From assembly GCA_037043235.1 (NCBI GenBank), contig JAWRVZ010000056.1, positions 2,501,001 through 2,565,000 on the forward strand: DNA of 64,000 nucleotides, read 5' to 3'. This document shows positions 33,690 through 59,620 of the stretch, one piece after another. A model generated the notes under the pieces. That model ran no database searches and was not told where the DNA came from. It worked only from the letters and a program-made list of their open reading frames with translations. Made by a program: the position numbers and the translations under genes. Position 1 is the first letter of the stretch. Each line of letters opens with the position of its first letter. The stretch comes from Rhodeus uyekii (lineage: Eukaryota; Chordata; Actinopteri; Cypriniformes; Acheilognathidae).

Positions 33690-34020
33690 AATCAAAGGCT
33701 GAAAAAGTTGAAAGAAATGATGCATGCAATTTGAACATGGGAAAATCAAAGCACCAGCCAACTGGGCCACCAAACAGCATTAGCATCGGACTTGTTCTCA
33801 AGCCATGTCTTGGTTGTCTTTGCAATTTAGGCAGGAACATTGTAATGTTGAAAAATAACATCTGATCATTCCTTTGATAACAACTTTTCACTTGTGGGAA
33901 GCAAGCCATTCTTCGATATTATCCTGTACTCCAAAGCATTAAATTACAAAAAAGGCTCCCCACACATTGACATCTTCCTCCGTGATTCACTGTAGTAGAG
34001 ATCCATTTATTATTATATTT
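33690..34020 (-). mobile_element. Second Tc1-like transposase relic
   Basis: On the - strand one frame reads LEYRIISKNGLLPTSEKLL, then VIFQHYNVPA, a stop, then IAKTTKTWLENK and VWWP. The QxxNxPxH-like / KTTKTWLE / WP order matches the catalytic region of Tc1/mariner transposases around the second aspartate. Two in-frame stops and truncated flanks show it is dead. It is unrelated in position to the element at 20.8 kb and appears to be a different Tc1 subfamily. Confidence 0.6.
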
Positions 34021-34048
34021 CTCACTAGATATTCAAAGACACCTCTGG

Positions 34049-34571
<523 letters not shown>

Positions 34572-35760
34572 TCTCTTTTCATGTTTTATGGGGACTTTCC
34601 ATAAATGCAATCTCCTACCCAACCCATCACAGAGTGCTTTCTGCATTTTTTACATAAAAAAATCATCACTTAGCATGATTTATAAGCTATTTTCCTCATA
34701 GGAACCAAAAAATAAAATAAAAAATCCATACAAGCATCTAGCTATAGGATTTGCCAAGACACACACATATAATATACACACACATTTGTGTATGCATGTA
34801 TACGTTTTAACAATGTTATTTATACAAATGCATTAATATTAATGAATGAATAAATAATAATAAAAATATATTTCTTTGATTTACGATATTTATTTATTTG
34901 GCTGGAAAATTATGGTTGTGCAAAATATTTCTGACTTTTTAAAAACTATTTTTTTTGTGCATAAACTGCTTAGACTAGTCTTACAAATTAGTGTACCGAG
35001 ATAGATTGGTCTCATTTGAATCCAAAAAGTAGGCCTATATAGCCGTAACAAATAGGTCAGACTAGTTCTTAATGCATAACTTAAACATAACAAAGATTTC
35101 CTCGTGCTCAAAGCACAATGCTTACCTCTAGACCCCAAAGTCATTATTTTATTACTCACTACTTTTTAAAACAAAGTGACATCCATTTAACCGATTACAT
35201 AAATAATCACAAGGAAAATCTATTTGGTAGGGGAAAAAAAGTGTGTGAACCGAAGTGTGAAAAGATATCACACGGTTCCTGTGAGCACTGTGCACTGTAT
35301 TGTGTATTCCACCTTTTGGGCTAGTGTAGCATGTAGTGTGCTGATGAGCCATCGATTTTAATTCCAGATAGAGGCAGATTGAACTGATAATCACAATTCT
35401 GTCTAAACTAATTTATCAGTCACCTCTGCATAATTAAGGGCAAGCACTGTATTGATAAGGGATTAAAGCGTACTCCGATACAAGGCAGTACATTTCCTCT
35501 AACGAACGCATCAGACGAGACGCACGCTCTTTGGTTGCTATCAAACATTATTAGACAAAAAAAAAGGTTCCTGAAAGATTGCTAAAGATCTTTTCCTCTA
35601 ACACTGTGCTTTCCTGGGTTTTGAGACAGATGCTCACGTTTTTAACATCATACTTAGTGGCGTGGATGGAGCATTGTACTGACCAATCAGCATTCAGGAC
35701 CATAAATATCAATTTTGATTCTAGATCTAGGCGAAAAGTTCCTAATCAACCGTGTATGTC
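34572..35760. other. Intergenic AT-rich DNA, nothing recognised
   Basis: AT-rich unique sequence, short frames only. Confidence 0.55.
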
Positions 35761-35769
35761 TTTTCTCTT

Positions 35770-36240
35770 ATTCTCGTTCCTCCCAGTGCAATGTGGCACA
35801 GTCTGGCTGAAGGGCTGACATTGAGATGGTAGATAACGCTCAATGACGGAGAGGCCGTTTGCTGCTGATCCTGGGGTGATGAATCGCACAACCGGAGAGA
35901 GATGAGCTCGGAGCGTGGAGGAGAGAAATGTGAAACAGGAAGATAGTCGGCGGAGAGGCCAAAATTAAGGCCCTGTCGAGATGGCGATGCGGGGCTGGCA
36001 GAGGGGGGACATGGCCGGCCTGCGAGGACCCCGTGTCGAGCCTGCAGGAGGCAGCGTAGTGTGATAAGGGAAGGTAGGACTTAATCTTCTAAAGTGCTGA
36101 TGGTGCTGGATGGAGAAGACTAGGACTGGAACTGCCGCTTTCAAAAAAGGACGCCATTATTCACCATCAGAGTGCAGGGCTCGCGAAGATTGTACGCCTG
36201 TGTGTGCGTCTAAGAGATAGTGTGTGTGCAAAGACCTATT
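35770..36240. promoter_or_regulatory. Candidate conserved non-coding island
   Basis: A purine- and GC-richer block, with GGCCGGCCTGCGAGGACCCC near 36012, standing out from AT-rich flanks. No coding frame or repeat is recognised. Confidence 0.25.
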
Positions 36241-36334
36241 TGTGAAAAGTATGTATGGTGTCCCTCGAAACGCTGATTCTTGATAACAAGTCACGGCGAC
36301 AAATAAATACAGCAGGTTCAGCCTGTGGGGTCAC

Positions 36335-36356
36335 TGTGTGTGTGTGTGTGTGTGTG
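36335..36356. repeat. (TG)11 microsatellite
   Basis: Uninterrupted TG units ending TGTGAGAC. Confidence 0.95.
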
Positions 36357-37390
36357 AGACATGTTGATTAACTCTGTCCAATGCTTAAAGTCTGGTTTGA
36401 AAGAATCTGCATCACTGCTCAAATGGCATTAACATTTTGATAGCCAAAAACACGATTTAAGCTATAAAAGTTAAAGTTGCAGTCTGATGTACACACACCT
36501 GTGACTGCAGATTAATTGAATTATATGTTAATGTAGCAAACTAGCTACAAACTGGGGTTGCAAGGGTTTGCTTGGGAGTCTGAGGATCATTTGAGGGAGG
36601 AAAAAAAAAATGCTTTTTCAGGGCTGTCAACTTAAGATATTAATTAAAGGTTTTTATGCAACCATTTTAAGCACATCTGATCATTTTAATTTTATATTAG
36701 TTTTGTTTTGTTATGCTTTCAGATCAAAAACATTTTATCTTTTATTTTTTCTTTCCAGTTGTATTATTATTTATTTATCTAGAAATTATGAATCAATTAA
36801 TATTTGATTATTTTCCATTTGTATTTATTTAGTTAAACATTATTTATAAATAAATTTAATAAACTTGTATTTATACATCTCATAATATTTGATTAATGGG
36901 AAGGGGGAAAAAGGACTGTCAACTTTCAAAGTAAATGCTCTCTAGATAATATTGTAATAATCTATTTTGACTTCTGCACAGTGATGGTCAATCATTTTTT
37001 CCAAATCAGTTTGATGTTACTGATGCAGAAATTATTTGTCGAATGTTGGGATCTTTATTCATATTGTTGTTGCATCCATTTCATAAAATTAATTGCCCAT
37101 TTAAAGACACAGTTAAGCTTTATGTTGTGCTTAAATTTGGTAAAATCGTTGCAATACATGACCTCTAGTCGCTTACTGCTTTATTAATTCATCTGAAAGA
37201 TATAAAGACGGTTGTGGCAAAGCTGTTTCTCAGTCATTCCTGAAACGATGATAGCAAGGTAACTGGATTTCCATCGTTCTCTTGTACCCTGACACTTCAT
37301 AAATGGCAGTGTGAGCATTGCTCATGATTGCATCATTGCAACATGCCCACAAGAAAACAATGAGAACTAATTTGTGTCATCATTTTAGTA
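36357..37390. other. Intergenic AT-rich DNA, nothing recognised
   Basis: AT-rich with ATTTATTTA-type low-complexity stretches around 36740-36870. Confidence 0.55.
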
Positions 37391-37399
37391 CTTTGCAGC

Positions 37400-38720
37400 A
37401 GTTGCGCCTGGTCTTCTTGTTGAAAGCGTGTCAGGCCTTTTGATATGGTTCAGCCCCGAACCATCCCGCAAGCTCTCGGTGGGAGGACACGCGCATACGC
37501 AATCCCACACACACACATTTGTCAGTGCTTGATGTAAATGAGCCCCGTATTTACAGCTGGAGTGCGTTATCGGTGTGAACCGGGAGTGACTTCTGTGTAA
37601 GGACGGCAGGAGATGGCAACCATACTATTCATCACTGTAAAGACTCACACCTCACGGCAACCTCAGCACACATGGTCATCTGACCAACACTGAGTACGGA
37701 GAGGATACGGGTCATTAGATTATAGTAGATTCATTGATGGACCGTTTTACGCAACAAACACAACAGTGATGAAATATGCTGCCAGTGGAAAACGTAAAAA
37801 GGGACAGCTGAGCAAAACTCTGTAGTCAGCCTCACATCAGCCAAGAAGCTGAAGGATAAAGACGAGATCTTCTTCACATTTCTTCGGCTTAATCCCTGTG
37901 GTCTCCTCAAATGCCAGATCTCCCTCCCCGTGGTGGTTTTAAGTCGACAGGCCGGCACTCTTACACCTCATCTGAAAGTTTCTCCGCAAAGCTTGCTATG
38001 CATGCGTGCTAAAACTAGACGATCGCCCCATTTGTGGTGCTCTTTGAGCACTGGAGGCTTATGAAGTTGCATTAAGAGGTTGGGTACGTCCCTGTTTATC
38101 TACTTAGGCTCCTTGATGGGCCGCCACTCCCGCGCTCCTCTGCAGATTTAGAGAAGCGCCAGCCGGCAGCCGTAAATGATGTCAGTCCAGAGTGAAAGAG
38201 AGCTGTTCTTCTAAACAAAAGCAGCCGATTAGATAACCACCTAGGGGATGGATAACCATGGGGCTGGGACTGAAAAGGTAGCTAATTGTTGTGAATGTGC
38301 GCCTTTGGCAACATTCAACTTTCCGATCTGATGCCAGGATTTGCGGGCCCCGTGTTTTCTCTCGGGAGCGGTGGAATCAAGCCTTTGTCCGGCTGCCAAG
38401 CAAACCGATTTAGTCACACTCTGTTGCCATTTTTCTTTTCAAACAGTCGTGTTTTACCCCCCGGACCCACTCGCCGGGTCCAGGAAAGTGCAGGGGATGT
38501 GCCGTCCCAACAGGGATCGGTGATAGGAGACGTCCTGAAAGCCCCGGGGCAAAAACAAAACTGTTTGGTTTCATTTGCAGGCCTGAGGTGAGAGCCGCCC
38601 ACAAGATGGCCACCAGGCCTTGTGCTGAGTGATGACAGGAGGCTGAGATGTGATTTATCAGACGGTCTTATCGCTCCCATCTTTTATTGCTTGACAAAGC
38701 CATGTCTTTCCATTTTATCT
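37400..38720. promoter_or_regulatory. Candidate regulatory region, largest GC-richer intergenic block
   Basis: About 1.3 kb of unique, GC-richer sequence 5 kb upstream of bcl11b exon 1. It includes CCCCGGACCCACTCGCCGGG near 38458-38477 and a CTCF-like CCACAAGATGGCC at 38599. Frames across it lack domains. Its size and position make it the best candidate distal promoter or enhancer for bcl11b. This is inference. Confidence 0.3.
38599..38611 (+). promoter_or_regulatory. CTCF-like motif (two mismatches)
   Basis: CCACAAGATGGCC against CCASYAGRKGGCR, mismatching at positions 5 and 13. Confidence 0.25.
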
Positions 38721-40567
38721 CTTTTTTTCCCCCCAATGAACAGCAATTAAGGCTGACATTCCTTCAGATTCACTAGATTAATGTTTCTCTCTTGATGGCG
38801 ACATAGCAGGGGTGAGAGAGAGTTGGGGACAGATGAAATAAGATGAATCTCCATAGACTGATCCTAATGAGCTCTATGATGAGGATATGCTGGGTGTGTA
38901 TTCAAATTCATTGTGATTTTTAGTGGATTTTAGTTTTTGTCTCTCTCGGTTTCTCTGATCTGTGAAACATGTCATCTCCACAAATTCACATTTACATTCC
39001 TTTTGAATTTGTGTAAATCTGTCCGATTTTACCAGCAAATTTGTTTTAATAGCTTTTAAACTTGCTATATCATTATCTTCAAGAAAATACACATCCATGA
39101 TGGTTGTAACTGGCTTATGTACTGTGAGACGTTTTACAGGTAGTGTTTGAGAGATGAAATGAAGTGAAGTAAAACCAAGAAAGCTAATTAAACATCTCTC
39201 AAGCTCTCTAGCTCTGAATGTACAGTTCAGTCTAGACTACATCCTTGACTATACGGAAAGTCTGTTCAGTTCTTTATTATAAAATGTTGAAGAGACAACA
39301 TATTTTTTTAGAATTATAATTAAACTAATTTGTAATTAAAAAAACTCGTTAGACCACAGTTTTATATTCTTCAGTCTCTTAATTTCAATACAATGTCGAT
39401 GAAGGGAAAACATGAACTTTGTACAAATGGAGTCATTTTGTATTTTCAGAAAAAACATAAGTAGATAGCTAATTCCATTCCAACACAATACATGTTAGTC
39501 ATTAGTTGGTTGTTTCATTGTGGCGTGAAAAAAATAGAAAGAATTATGATGTGTGAAATTAAAGGAAAAAAAAATGGGTGTTTGAGATTCAAGCTTATGA
39601 ATCTTTATGGCATTAACTGGCCAATAGAGGGTACTGTTGCATTGCAAGTTCAGCACATTGGAAAGCTAGAAATATATATAAATATGTCTTGTCAAGTGTG
39701 GTGGACACACTTATTTCTTATAACTGAACACAAATTTGAAGATATTTATTGCATGAGTAGTGCAATATATAATATGGTGCACTGTATCTAAATTCTGGTG
39801 AAGTGAACTAAATTTTGAGTTTGTGCTTCCAATATTTGATTTGTGATTCACCTCAGCAAGGCAGTTTGTGCTGATTAAAAACAATGTTGTCTTTTGTTCT
39901 TTTAAAGAACCACCATTTAGAACTTTATTGAGATGTACCAAGTGAGTTTTATATCTTTTTGTTTTGTATGGAACTAGCTATGAATGAAAATGCATATGTG
40001 TCCAAATATCCTATAGGTTTGTAAAAATGTGTCCCCAAAGTACAAGTAACCTTATTAATTAAAACAAAAATTTGTAAAAATGTCCTGTTTAATTTTTCAA
40101 TCATTATTTTAGATGCTTCCGATTTACATACGTGCAACCATTTGCTGAACTCAACAAGAATGAGACACTTTTCCAACACTTTCACTAGTAATGTATGGAG
40201 GAGAAAGTTGGTTCTCTGAGTTTTTTATTTATTTAATCTGGGATTTCAGCCAAAAATATCCGTATAGAAACAAATGTAATGGTTTATGGGGGGAAAAAAC
40301 TTTGAGCAAAAATGAGCAAAGTACTGGATGTGTCAAATGAATTCATGCGATAAAATATGATTCTCAGCTGTGGGCAACCACTGCTTTTCAGAGAACATTT
40401 AATGTTTTTTTTATTGAGAGAATACAACCTTCTCCAATCTTGATTTCCAGGAAGATGATGTGTCTAGATTTAAACATTCTTGTAAATCATAAAAATGTGA
40501 TTTTTTTGCAACACCTGAAATTTCAAATGTAATTTCAGTAACCCAGACTCAGTTTCCTTGATATGTG

Positions 40568-40568
<1 letters not shown>
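38721..40568. other. Intergenic AT-rich DNA, nothing recognised
   Basis: AT-rich unique sequence. Short frames only, no repeat family recognised. Confidence 0.55.

Positions 40569-40615
<47 letters not shown>
40569..40615. repeat. (CAAT)n microsatellite
   Basis: About twelve tandem CAAT units. The SINQ-repeat open frame over it is an artefact. Confidence 0.97.
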
Positions 40616-40616
<1 letters not shown>

Positions 40617-40779
40617 TCTATCTATGTGCTATCTATTTATCTCTCTGTCTACTTTTTTTAAAAACAAAGTTCAAGGGCAGAAGATATATAAGAGACAATG
40701 ACCAGATATACATTCTAATATGCATTGTTGGTGAGGCTGTGCCACCCAGCGTCACATCCCATGATGGATAATGAGCAGA

Positions 40780-40930
40780 TGGATCGACGCAGACAAGCTC
40801 TCATTCGGGCACTACCTGCCTCTGAACTGGCACAAGCAGGACACTCTTTGCGCCTTTGGTAGCACCAAGGCTCTTTAATTAATTAACTTTTGAAGGTTCA
40901 GCCTCGATATGAATTAAAAGGGTAATAACT
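40780..40930. promoter_or_regulatory. Candidate conserved non-coding element
   Basis: A short GC-richer unique block followed by TTTAATTAATTAAC, a strong homeodomain-type core, 3 kb upstream of bcl11b. Supported only by texture. Confidence 0.2.
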
Positions 40931-42400
40931 TGTCCTGTTATCCTCAATCCCATACCATTAGCTTACTTTCCACAGCATGTTATGAAATGTCTATCTAATT
41001 GGTTTCAATTTACACTAAACATGTTCACATATTACATGTTACTATAATTAAGTGCTATAGCAATAACAAAAAAGAACGCCTAATTATGCGCAGTTCTAGA
41101 AAATAATTACATATTTAGTGCTTGTAGTTCATTAGTTTTCCTCAGTGTTAACACATGTATGAACACTAAAGTGTGACCTCTAATTTTTTTAATTGAACTG
41201 TCATTTTGAACAAACTAGCTGGTTATATAGAGTAACACTGCCGAGAAGCCCAGTTCAAAACCTGAACTTTTAAACTAAGGTGTAAACTCTGTGAATTTTG
41301 AAACAGATTATACAGAAAGAATGAATCATGGGAATATATTTTTAATCAACAGTGATATCCCAGTGGAACCTTTGTCACCATAGATCAATAGATTTGATCA
41401 ATTCAATTGATTGAACCAGCATTTTGTTTTTAAGTAAAGGTTGAGGATTTTTCTATATTCTATTTTTTCCCCCTTCAAACACTGTGTTAAAGAACCAAGA
41501 AACCAGTACACTGATCTGAAGAACCTTCCTGCACCCCCCTCCAAAAATCATATGCTGCCAAAAATGTATTATTAAATGTTTTATTATAATGCTAAACCTA
41601 AAAGCCACAAAACAACCTTAATTTTTAAACTGTATATTCATTTATATCGTGCATATCATCTTTTTTCCTTTGCAGTTTTCAAATTTGAGAGATAAATGAT
41701 CCAAAAAATATAAGCCACATGATCAGCTTTCATATTACTGATGCACGCTGTGTAAAACAGAAGCATAGGAACGCCGCTTGCATTTCACCCAGTAAACTCA
41801 AATCATGCAAGTATTTGCACAACACACCTCCCTTTTTCCATTTCCTCCAGTATTCAGTCTTGCGTTTCCACACATGCAACAGTTTTAGTCTAGTCTTCAT
41901 TCATTTGTTCAAATACTGTAGTTTTTACGTGACAACAGTGTTGATTTAAATGATAAGAACATACATTAGATTGCCTACCAAAAAAGATTAAGAAATGTAC
42001 ATTGAACACTTCACAATATTTTCTCGTCCTTCTGATTTTTTTCATTCTCCAAATGTGGGTTTAATTTAATAATGTCATTTCCGTAGGACATAAAACACAT
42101 AAAGAAGAAATGTGATGTGAGTATATCAACGCCTGTCTTGTCTCATGTAATTTATTGCTTGTGAGGTAAACAGCACTCTTCTGTCTCACTGAAGTGTATT
42201 CTTTGTGCATGCATTCATGCGTTAATCTTTCTATCAAATGATTTGAGATTTTCTGATTTCAATATTTACTGTTAGTGCATGACTATCAACATCAAAGTTC
42301 CCAATTGCTTTTATACATTTTTACATTTTTCATTTTTTATGCATACATAAAAGATGTAAATGTCATACACATTAACATTAGCTCGGGCAAACTCTTACAT
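40931..42400. other. Intergenic AT-rich DNA, nothing recognised
   Basis: AT-rich sequence without recognisable features. Confidence 0.55.
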
Positions 42401-42401
42401 T

Positions 42402-42452
<51 letters not shown>
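42402..42452. repeat. (TG)n(TA)n microsatellite
   Basis: TG units followed directly by about 20 TA units. Confidence 0.95.
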
Positions 42453-42455
<3 letters not shown>

Positions 42456-42564
42456 CGATTTGCACCCTTTCCCCCTTAAATTCTTTGCAATAGTGTATGC
42501 AACATTGCATTGTTTTATTTGCACTAAAGCGGATACAGACAAGCAGTGCGCCGGTCTGTCAGGT

Positions 42565-42618
42565 GCTGTGTGTTTGTGCGCGTGTTTGTGTATGTGTGTG
42601 TGTGCGTGCGTACATGTG

Positions 42619-42653
<35 letters not shown>
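42565..42653. repeat. Imperfect (TG)n microsatellite
   Basis: TG-rich run of about 89 bp with CG and TT interruptions, 1 kb upstream of the bcl11b start codon. Confidence 0.9.
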
Positions 42654-42659
42654 AATTCA

Positions 42660-43650
42660 GCGGCTCGCGATGTCCACGCTCTCCACCACTGTTCTGGTGA
42701 TCCGATAGTTGTGAAAAGCCACCACTAGTCGCCCCCAGTGCTCTTGCAGTCTCCAATTTTCTTTCCCACTGTAGACTTAACGTCACGTCCGCACTTGAAC
42801 TTGAATTTTATCCCATTGTACGGAGGCAGCCCTCGCCACAGAGACACAGAGAGCTCCCGGAGAAGCAGGACTCCGCCATCTTCATAGAGGCAGAAAAGGG
42901 AGAAAAAAAAGCTTCATTCATTTGGAAAGGAGGTGGCAAGTCCATGTCCCTGGTCTCCAGTGCGCAAAGCCGAATAGGGGAGCAAGTGCAAAGAGTTGGA
43001 GAGAGTGCAAAGTAACCGGGCATCGCATGCACTTAGAGCCCAGGAGAGAAGAAGAACTGTCCAGTGCTTGGCACAATCAAGTGCCAGCTCAAGGAGAATT
43101 TGGACTCATTTAATCCAATCTGATAAGTAATGACATTTTTCCTTTTTTAGAATTATTTTGACTCCGAGATTTAAAAAAAAAATCAAAATACAAATCTAAT
43201 TGCCTTTGACAAATCCACAAGGCGCAGACCGGACGAAGAGAGAGCCACACGGGGTCCAACCTATCCAAACACACCTGGCATCACATTCTGAGACATTTCC
43301 AGTGGTTTCTTCACAACTGTCACTCGTCAAGGATATTTTCGCCCTCGGACAGATCGCGCGCGACACACAACTGAAGTGCATGTGTGTGTCGCTGAGGTAC
43401 TGAGCGTCTGCGCGTCTCTGGTCATCTGGAGAGCCGGAGCGCAAAGACACTTTCGCTTCTCTCGCATTCACGGGACCCCTATCTCTATCCGCGGCTCGGA
43501 GCTGTGGCAGCTCTTTGCAAGTCCCAGGAAAAGTTTCTTAGCGAGGGGGACACAAGCCCACGCCACGGCCACGGACACGGAGGACGGAAGACGCGAGCCG
43601 ACTATTCCTTGTGCGGGTCTCTGGGCGATGCCAGTGTAAATGCCAGGGCA
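42660..43650 (+). promoter_or_regulatory. bcl11b: bcl11b proximal promoter and 5' UTR region
   Basis: The kilobase before the bcl11b ATG is clearly GC-richer and CpG-richer than the surroundings, especially 43200-43640 (CGCGCGCGACACA, TCCGCGGCTCGG, CACGGCCACGGACACGG). That fits a CpG-type promoter and leader of a developmental regulator. No TATA box is obvious. A purine-rich AAAAAAAAGC stretch is near 42903. The leader contains short upstream ORFs, for example 43380-43403 and MPV at 43628-43639. The transcription start cannot be placed from sequence. Confidence 0.55.
43628..43639 (+). other. Minimal upstream ORF (MPV-stop) in bcl11b leader
   Basis: ATG CCA GTG TAA, with G at -3, ends 11 nt before the bcl11b start. 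A second upstream ATG at 43640 is in another frame with T at -3 and overlaps the main start. Such arrangements can lower translation of the main frame. Confidence 0.5.
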
Positions 43651-55817
<12,167 letters not shown>

Positions 55818-56940
55818 GTAGGTCAAACTCTCTCCAGAAAAGTTTCAAGCAGGCATAAGAAGCTGACGCTAATGAACGTTCTCTCGCTCCAGAGTGTTTT
55901 CTAATAGTGATGTGCGCAAACGTACACTTACAGCCTGCAGAGTTGCAGACAAAGGGAGACACGCACTCATTTACCTCGGTAGGACTCTGGGCGTCCTGTA
56001 GTGATTGTGATACCGCTCATCTGCAAGCCTCAAGAGAGATTGTTTTTCCTTCAGCTGATTTCATTAGGGGAGCCTACGCCGTGCAAAGTGAAACATCACA
56101 TTACTGACTCAAAGCCCTAAAACCCCCTGAAGGACTCTGGTAGTTGAAACAAATTGTGCAAGACGTGACAGAGAACTCACCCTACTTTCATGGAGAAATC
56201 CAGCCTGAGCCATCTGCTTAAAAGGTGAAAAGCTCATTAAAATTCAAATGCTAAAAAAAAGAAAAGAAAAGAAAGAGGAGAGGAGAGAAGGAAAGAAATA
56301 GAGTAGGATTAAAAGAGTGAGTTTCCTATTGAATAGGGGTAAAGAGGCAGTTTAGTTTAGTCCAGCTGTAGAGAGAACTCTACCAGTTATCTTACAAAAC
56401 AGCGCAGTCAAGTCCTTCACAAAGAAGCCGGAGGGATCCTGGGAAATGGGTCTCATAAAATAATATTCTAGGTTGGACAAAGTTACCGGGGGAAACGCAG
56501 GGGAGCGGCTTATGACACTGCCTCGGTTTTTAATAACGTCGTTTTTTTAATGCCTCGCAATCCTTATTTGCGAAAGTTACCCGCGGCATCGGAGACAATT
56601 TATTCCGTGCCACCACAATGCCTCGTGTATTTAAATGTCTGTAATAATGAGGCCGCTGCTAAATTACTCAGTACCTCACATGATGCAGGCAGACTTCACT
56701 CCCAGACTGACTGACTGGCTGGCTGCTTGCACAGAGAGAGTGTTGGCGTCAGTTGTGAAATATGATGCAAATGTCCACACAGTTAGGTGCAAACTGTTCC
56801 ACTGCAGTTCGTCAGGGATCTTTTTTAAAAGACTGACTGGTAAACATGCACTTTGCTAACCACACAATTTGCTAATTAAAAAGGTCAGGGTCTAACAGTG
56901 AAAGTTTACCAGCAAATTGTCATTTTTTTATATTATATCA

Positions 56941-56992
56941 TTTTTTTTCTTAAATATTAGTGACAGTTTTTTTTCTTAAATATTAGTGACAG
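56941..56992 (+). repeat. Perfect 26-bp tandem duplication
   Basis: Unit starts with eight T then CTTAAATATTAGTGACAG, twice without change (56941-56966, 56967-56992). Confidence 0.95.
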
Positions 56993-57379
56993 TGCAAAAT
57001 ATTAATTTCTGGCCTTACATCGAGTGCAGTAACAAAACGTGACAATAACACTTTTTATAACTTTCTTTAAAGAAACCTTTTTGATGACTTTAAATCATTC
57101 ACATATACCGGTATGTGTTGTGGAATTCTAGAGGAAATGAAATGCAACAAGCCCTAATGTAATGTTTTTACGATACATTATTCATTGAATTGACAATCAC
57201 CCATTGCTTACATCAACAAAAGTGATATTTCATAATAATTTGACTAAATTATTATAGTTTGTCAATGTCACATGCAATTGACACTTAGCAGGTGTTTCAA
57301 ATATGTTTGAAGCATACGTCTTTGTCCTTTTTTCTTTTTTTAAATGCATACATTTTTTGCTGATGAAAAACATTTTCAT

Positions 57380-57680
57380 TCTCTATTCCTTGCTTGTGGA
57401 ACGAACTCCCAGCCTTGAAAACCCTGCACAAACCCTGTCAATATTCAAAAGACTCATCTCTTCTGTGAGCACTTGAAATGAAAAAATGAAGTAAAAACAA
57501 ATTCTATGCTTTCGCTTTTCTTTAGTCCCTCCCTTTTCCTGGCGTATACTACTCCAAACAATGTCTGAAACTTTGTATTGTGAGCACTTCTTGTGACTCT
57601 TCAAGAAAAATCGCTTTCTGTATCCCTCAGTTGTAAGCCGCTTTGGACAAAAGCATCTGCTAAATGAATAAATGTACATT
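57380..57680 (+). mobile_element. LINE 3' end with teleost LINE/SINE tail
   Basis: The 5' part encodes CLWNELPALKTLHKPC, like the W-NELP motif near the C-terminus of fish LINE polyproteins. It ends TTGTAAGCCGCTTTGGACAA then AAGCATCTGCTAAATGAATAA. The middle aligns with 13030-13130. Strongly 5'-truncated and decayed. Confidence 0.7.
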
Positions 57681-59129
57681 TGAACTTATTCGTAAGTTTG
57701 CTAAATTTTTGTTCTTAACAAAATTCTCATTTTATAAATCTTAGACAAAACATTAGCTTGAATTTTTGAGGATACAAAGAAAAAGATCACTATTTATCTT
57801 CTGGTGCGAATGAAAAAAATATATTTGATTACCCAATTCATGTTACATCAGTCAATGCCATACAAAATGACTAAATCTCTCTTCATTTTGAGCCACCTTT
57901 GTGGAAAGATCCACATTGAAAAGTAGTTTTAATCTCATTTAAACTTTAGAATTGAAGAATGGTTTATTAAAATGAAAGGTGAACATTTGCCTTTGTAAAT
58001 CATATTGCAGTTAGCAAGAGTAAATTTTACACCTTTCATTAATTCAGGGCTGGAGAGGGAGGCAGTTCGCAGAGAAGAATATAACGGCAGATGAAACATC
58101 CTCTGAAAGTGATTAAGACGCTTGAATGTCAGCTTGAGCATGCAGCTAAACACTCACAGGCTGCCTTGTATTCATAATTGCCTCCCAGCAGGTTAAAGTA
58201 TTCTTTTATGCTAAACCTTTCCCGTTCCATTTGTTCTCGACGTGAAACAGAAAATGACACGCAAAAAAACACTCAGCCACTCCGCCTTGAAAATAGCAGT
58301 GGTACTCTTGCTTGGCAAAGTACAGTTCATTTGTCATGATTTTTTTTATTTTTTTAAACTCCTATAATATATCCATCTGCTAGCTTCAAGTGGAGAAATG
58401 AGAGAGAGCATGAGAATGCGGGAGAGAGAGATGTGGATGAGGAAGACCACTTCTGGATCCATCAATAAGATTCCAAAAGTCAACTCTGATCATACCAACA
58501 TTATTTTCTCAAAGTTCCCTGCACTTCCTCTTCTTTCTTTTCCTGGCCAGAGTGCATTTTGATCTTTTCATTAAACTGTCCGTGTAACCTTGACACGCAA
58601 GCACTGTTGTGACGGGTCTTAAACTCCACAGCTTCATTCCCACACGTCAGCCTCCATCACATCAGTCCTCTCTTATCGGGCTTCTGTTGTGTGATTCACC
58701 AATAGTCCAACGGGAAGAGCGTAATTTCAGGCCTTACATCCTGAAGTTAACATTCCTAATGTCACGGCTCATATCTTGTGGTGTATTACAGCCCTTTAGG
58801 AAGAAAATCATCCAAGTAATTTTTTGTTTTTGGTTCCTGAACGGCAACTTCATTAACTTCATTACATACGTAACCGTTCACTAGAGACTCCATAAAGATA
58901 ACTAAAAATTGTGTCCTTTGCTCCCAAAACCCTATAATCAGTTGAAAAAGACCCCAAGATAAAGTATTCTGATTACAGAAATTGCTTTTAGCGATAATTC
59001 TCCCAGTGGCTTTTTCTTTATTAGTGTGTATGAAAAAGTCAACGTTATCTATGACAATACGGGACAAGTATTGAAGAGGAACCACTTGAGGATTGAATTC
59101 AATATTTCTCGCATAAATATCAGCAGGAC

Positions 59130-59620
59130 ACAGGCTTGCTCGGCACCGTATTGTATTGCCACTTAGCCTTCTTAAGTTTCAGCGGAATTTAATTATATTT
59201 AATAGCCCTAATTAAATAAAATATGACATTCTGCATACCCTCAGGCAATAAGAACTGCTGCTGGGGGCAAAGGGAGGGCTTGATTTGCGTGCACAAGCTG
59301 CTAGAGCCCCTCTCGTGTAGCACAGCAAGGTTAAAACAGTTCAGTGGCGTTGAAAAATAGGGCCCTGAGATGGCCGACATAGCTAGCTGTTGCTATTGTG
59401 CACCATTAAGCAGTCCAAATGTGAAATGCATACATAAACAAATAAATAAGACTTTTACCACCCCTTAATGCATCTAGATGGCTTAGCCTGCTGAAGCTGG
59501 CCAGGCATTTAATGGTACTTGTTATTTAATTACAGATCTCCGATAGAGGTGTTGAAACCGTTCGCTGTGAGGATGCTTTAATTAAAGAGCAATGATATAA
59601 TATGATCTCATGAACCTGAA
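59130..59620. promoter_or_regulatory. Candidate conserved non-coding element in bcl11b intron 2
   Basis: A repeat-free block with several TTAATTA/TAATTA cores (GCCCTAATTAAAT, TTATTTAATTACAG, CTTTAATTAAAG) interleaved with GC-balanced unique words. Enhancer-like texture, but only conservation could confirm it. Confidence 0.3.

Noticed and set aside
40565..40771. Frame beginning with SINQ repeats
   Set aside because: Translation of the CAAT microsatellite.
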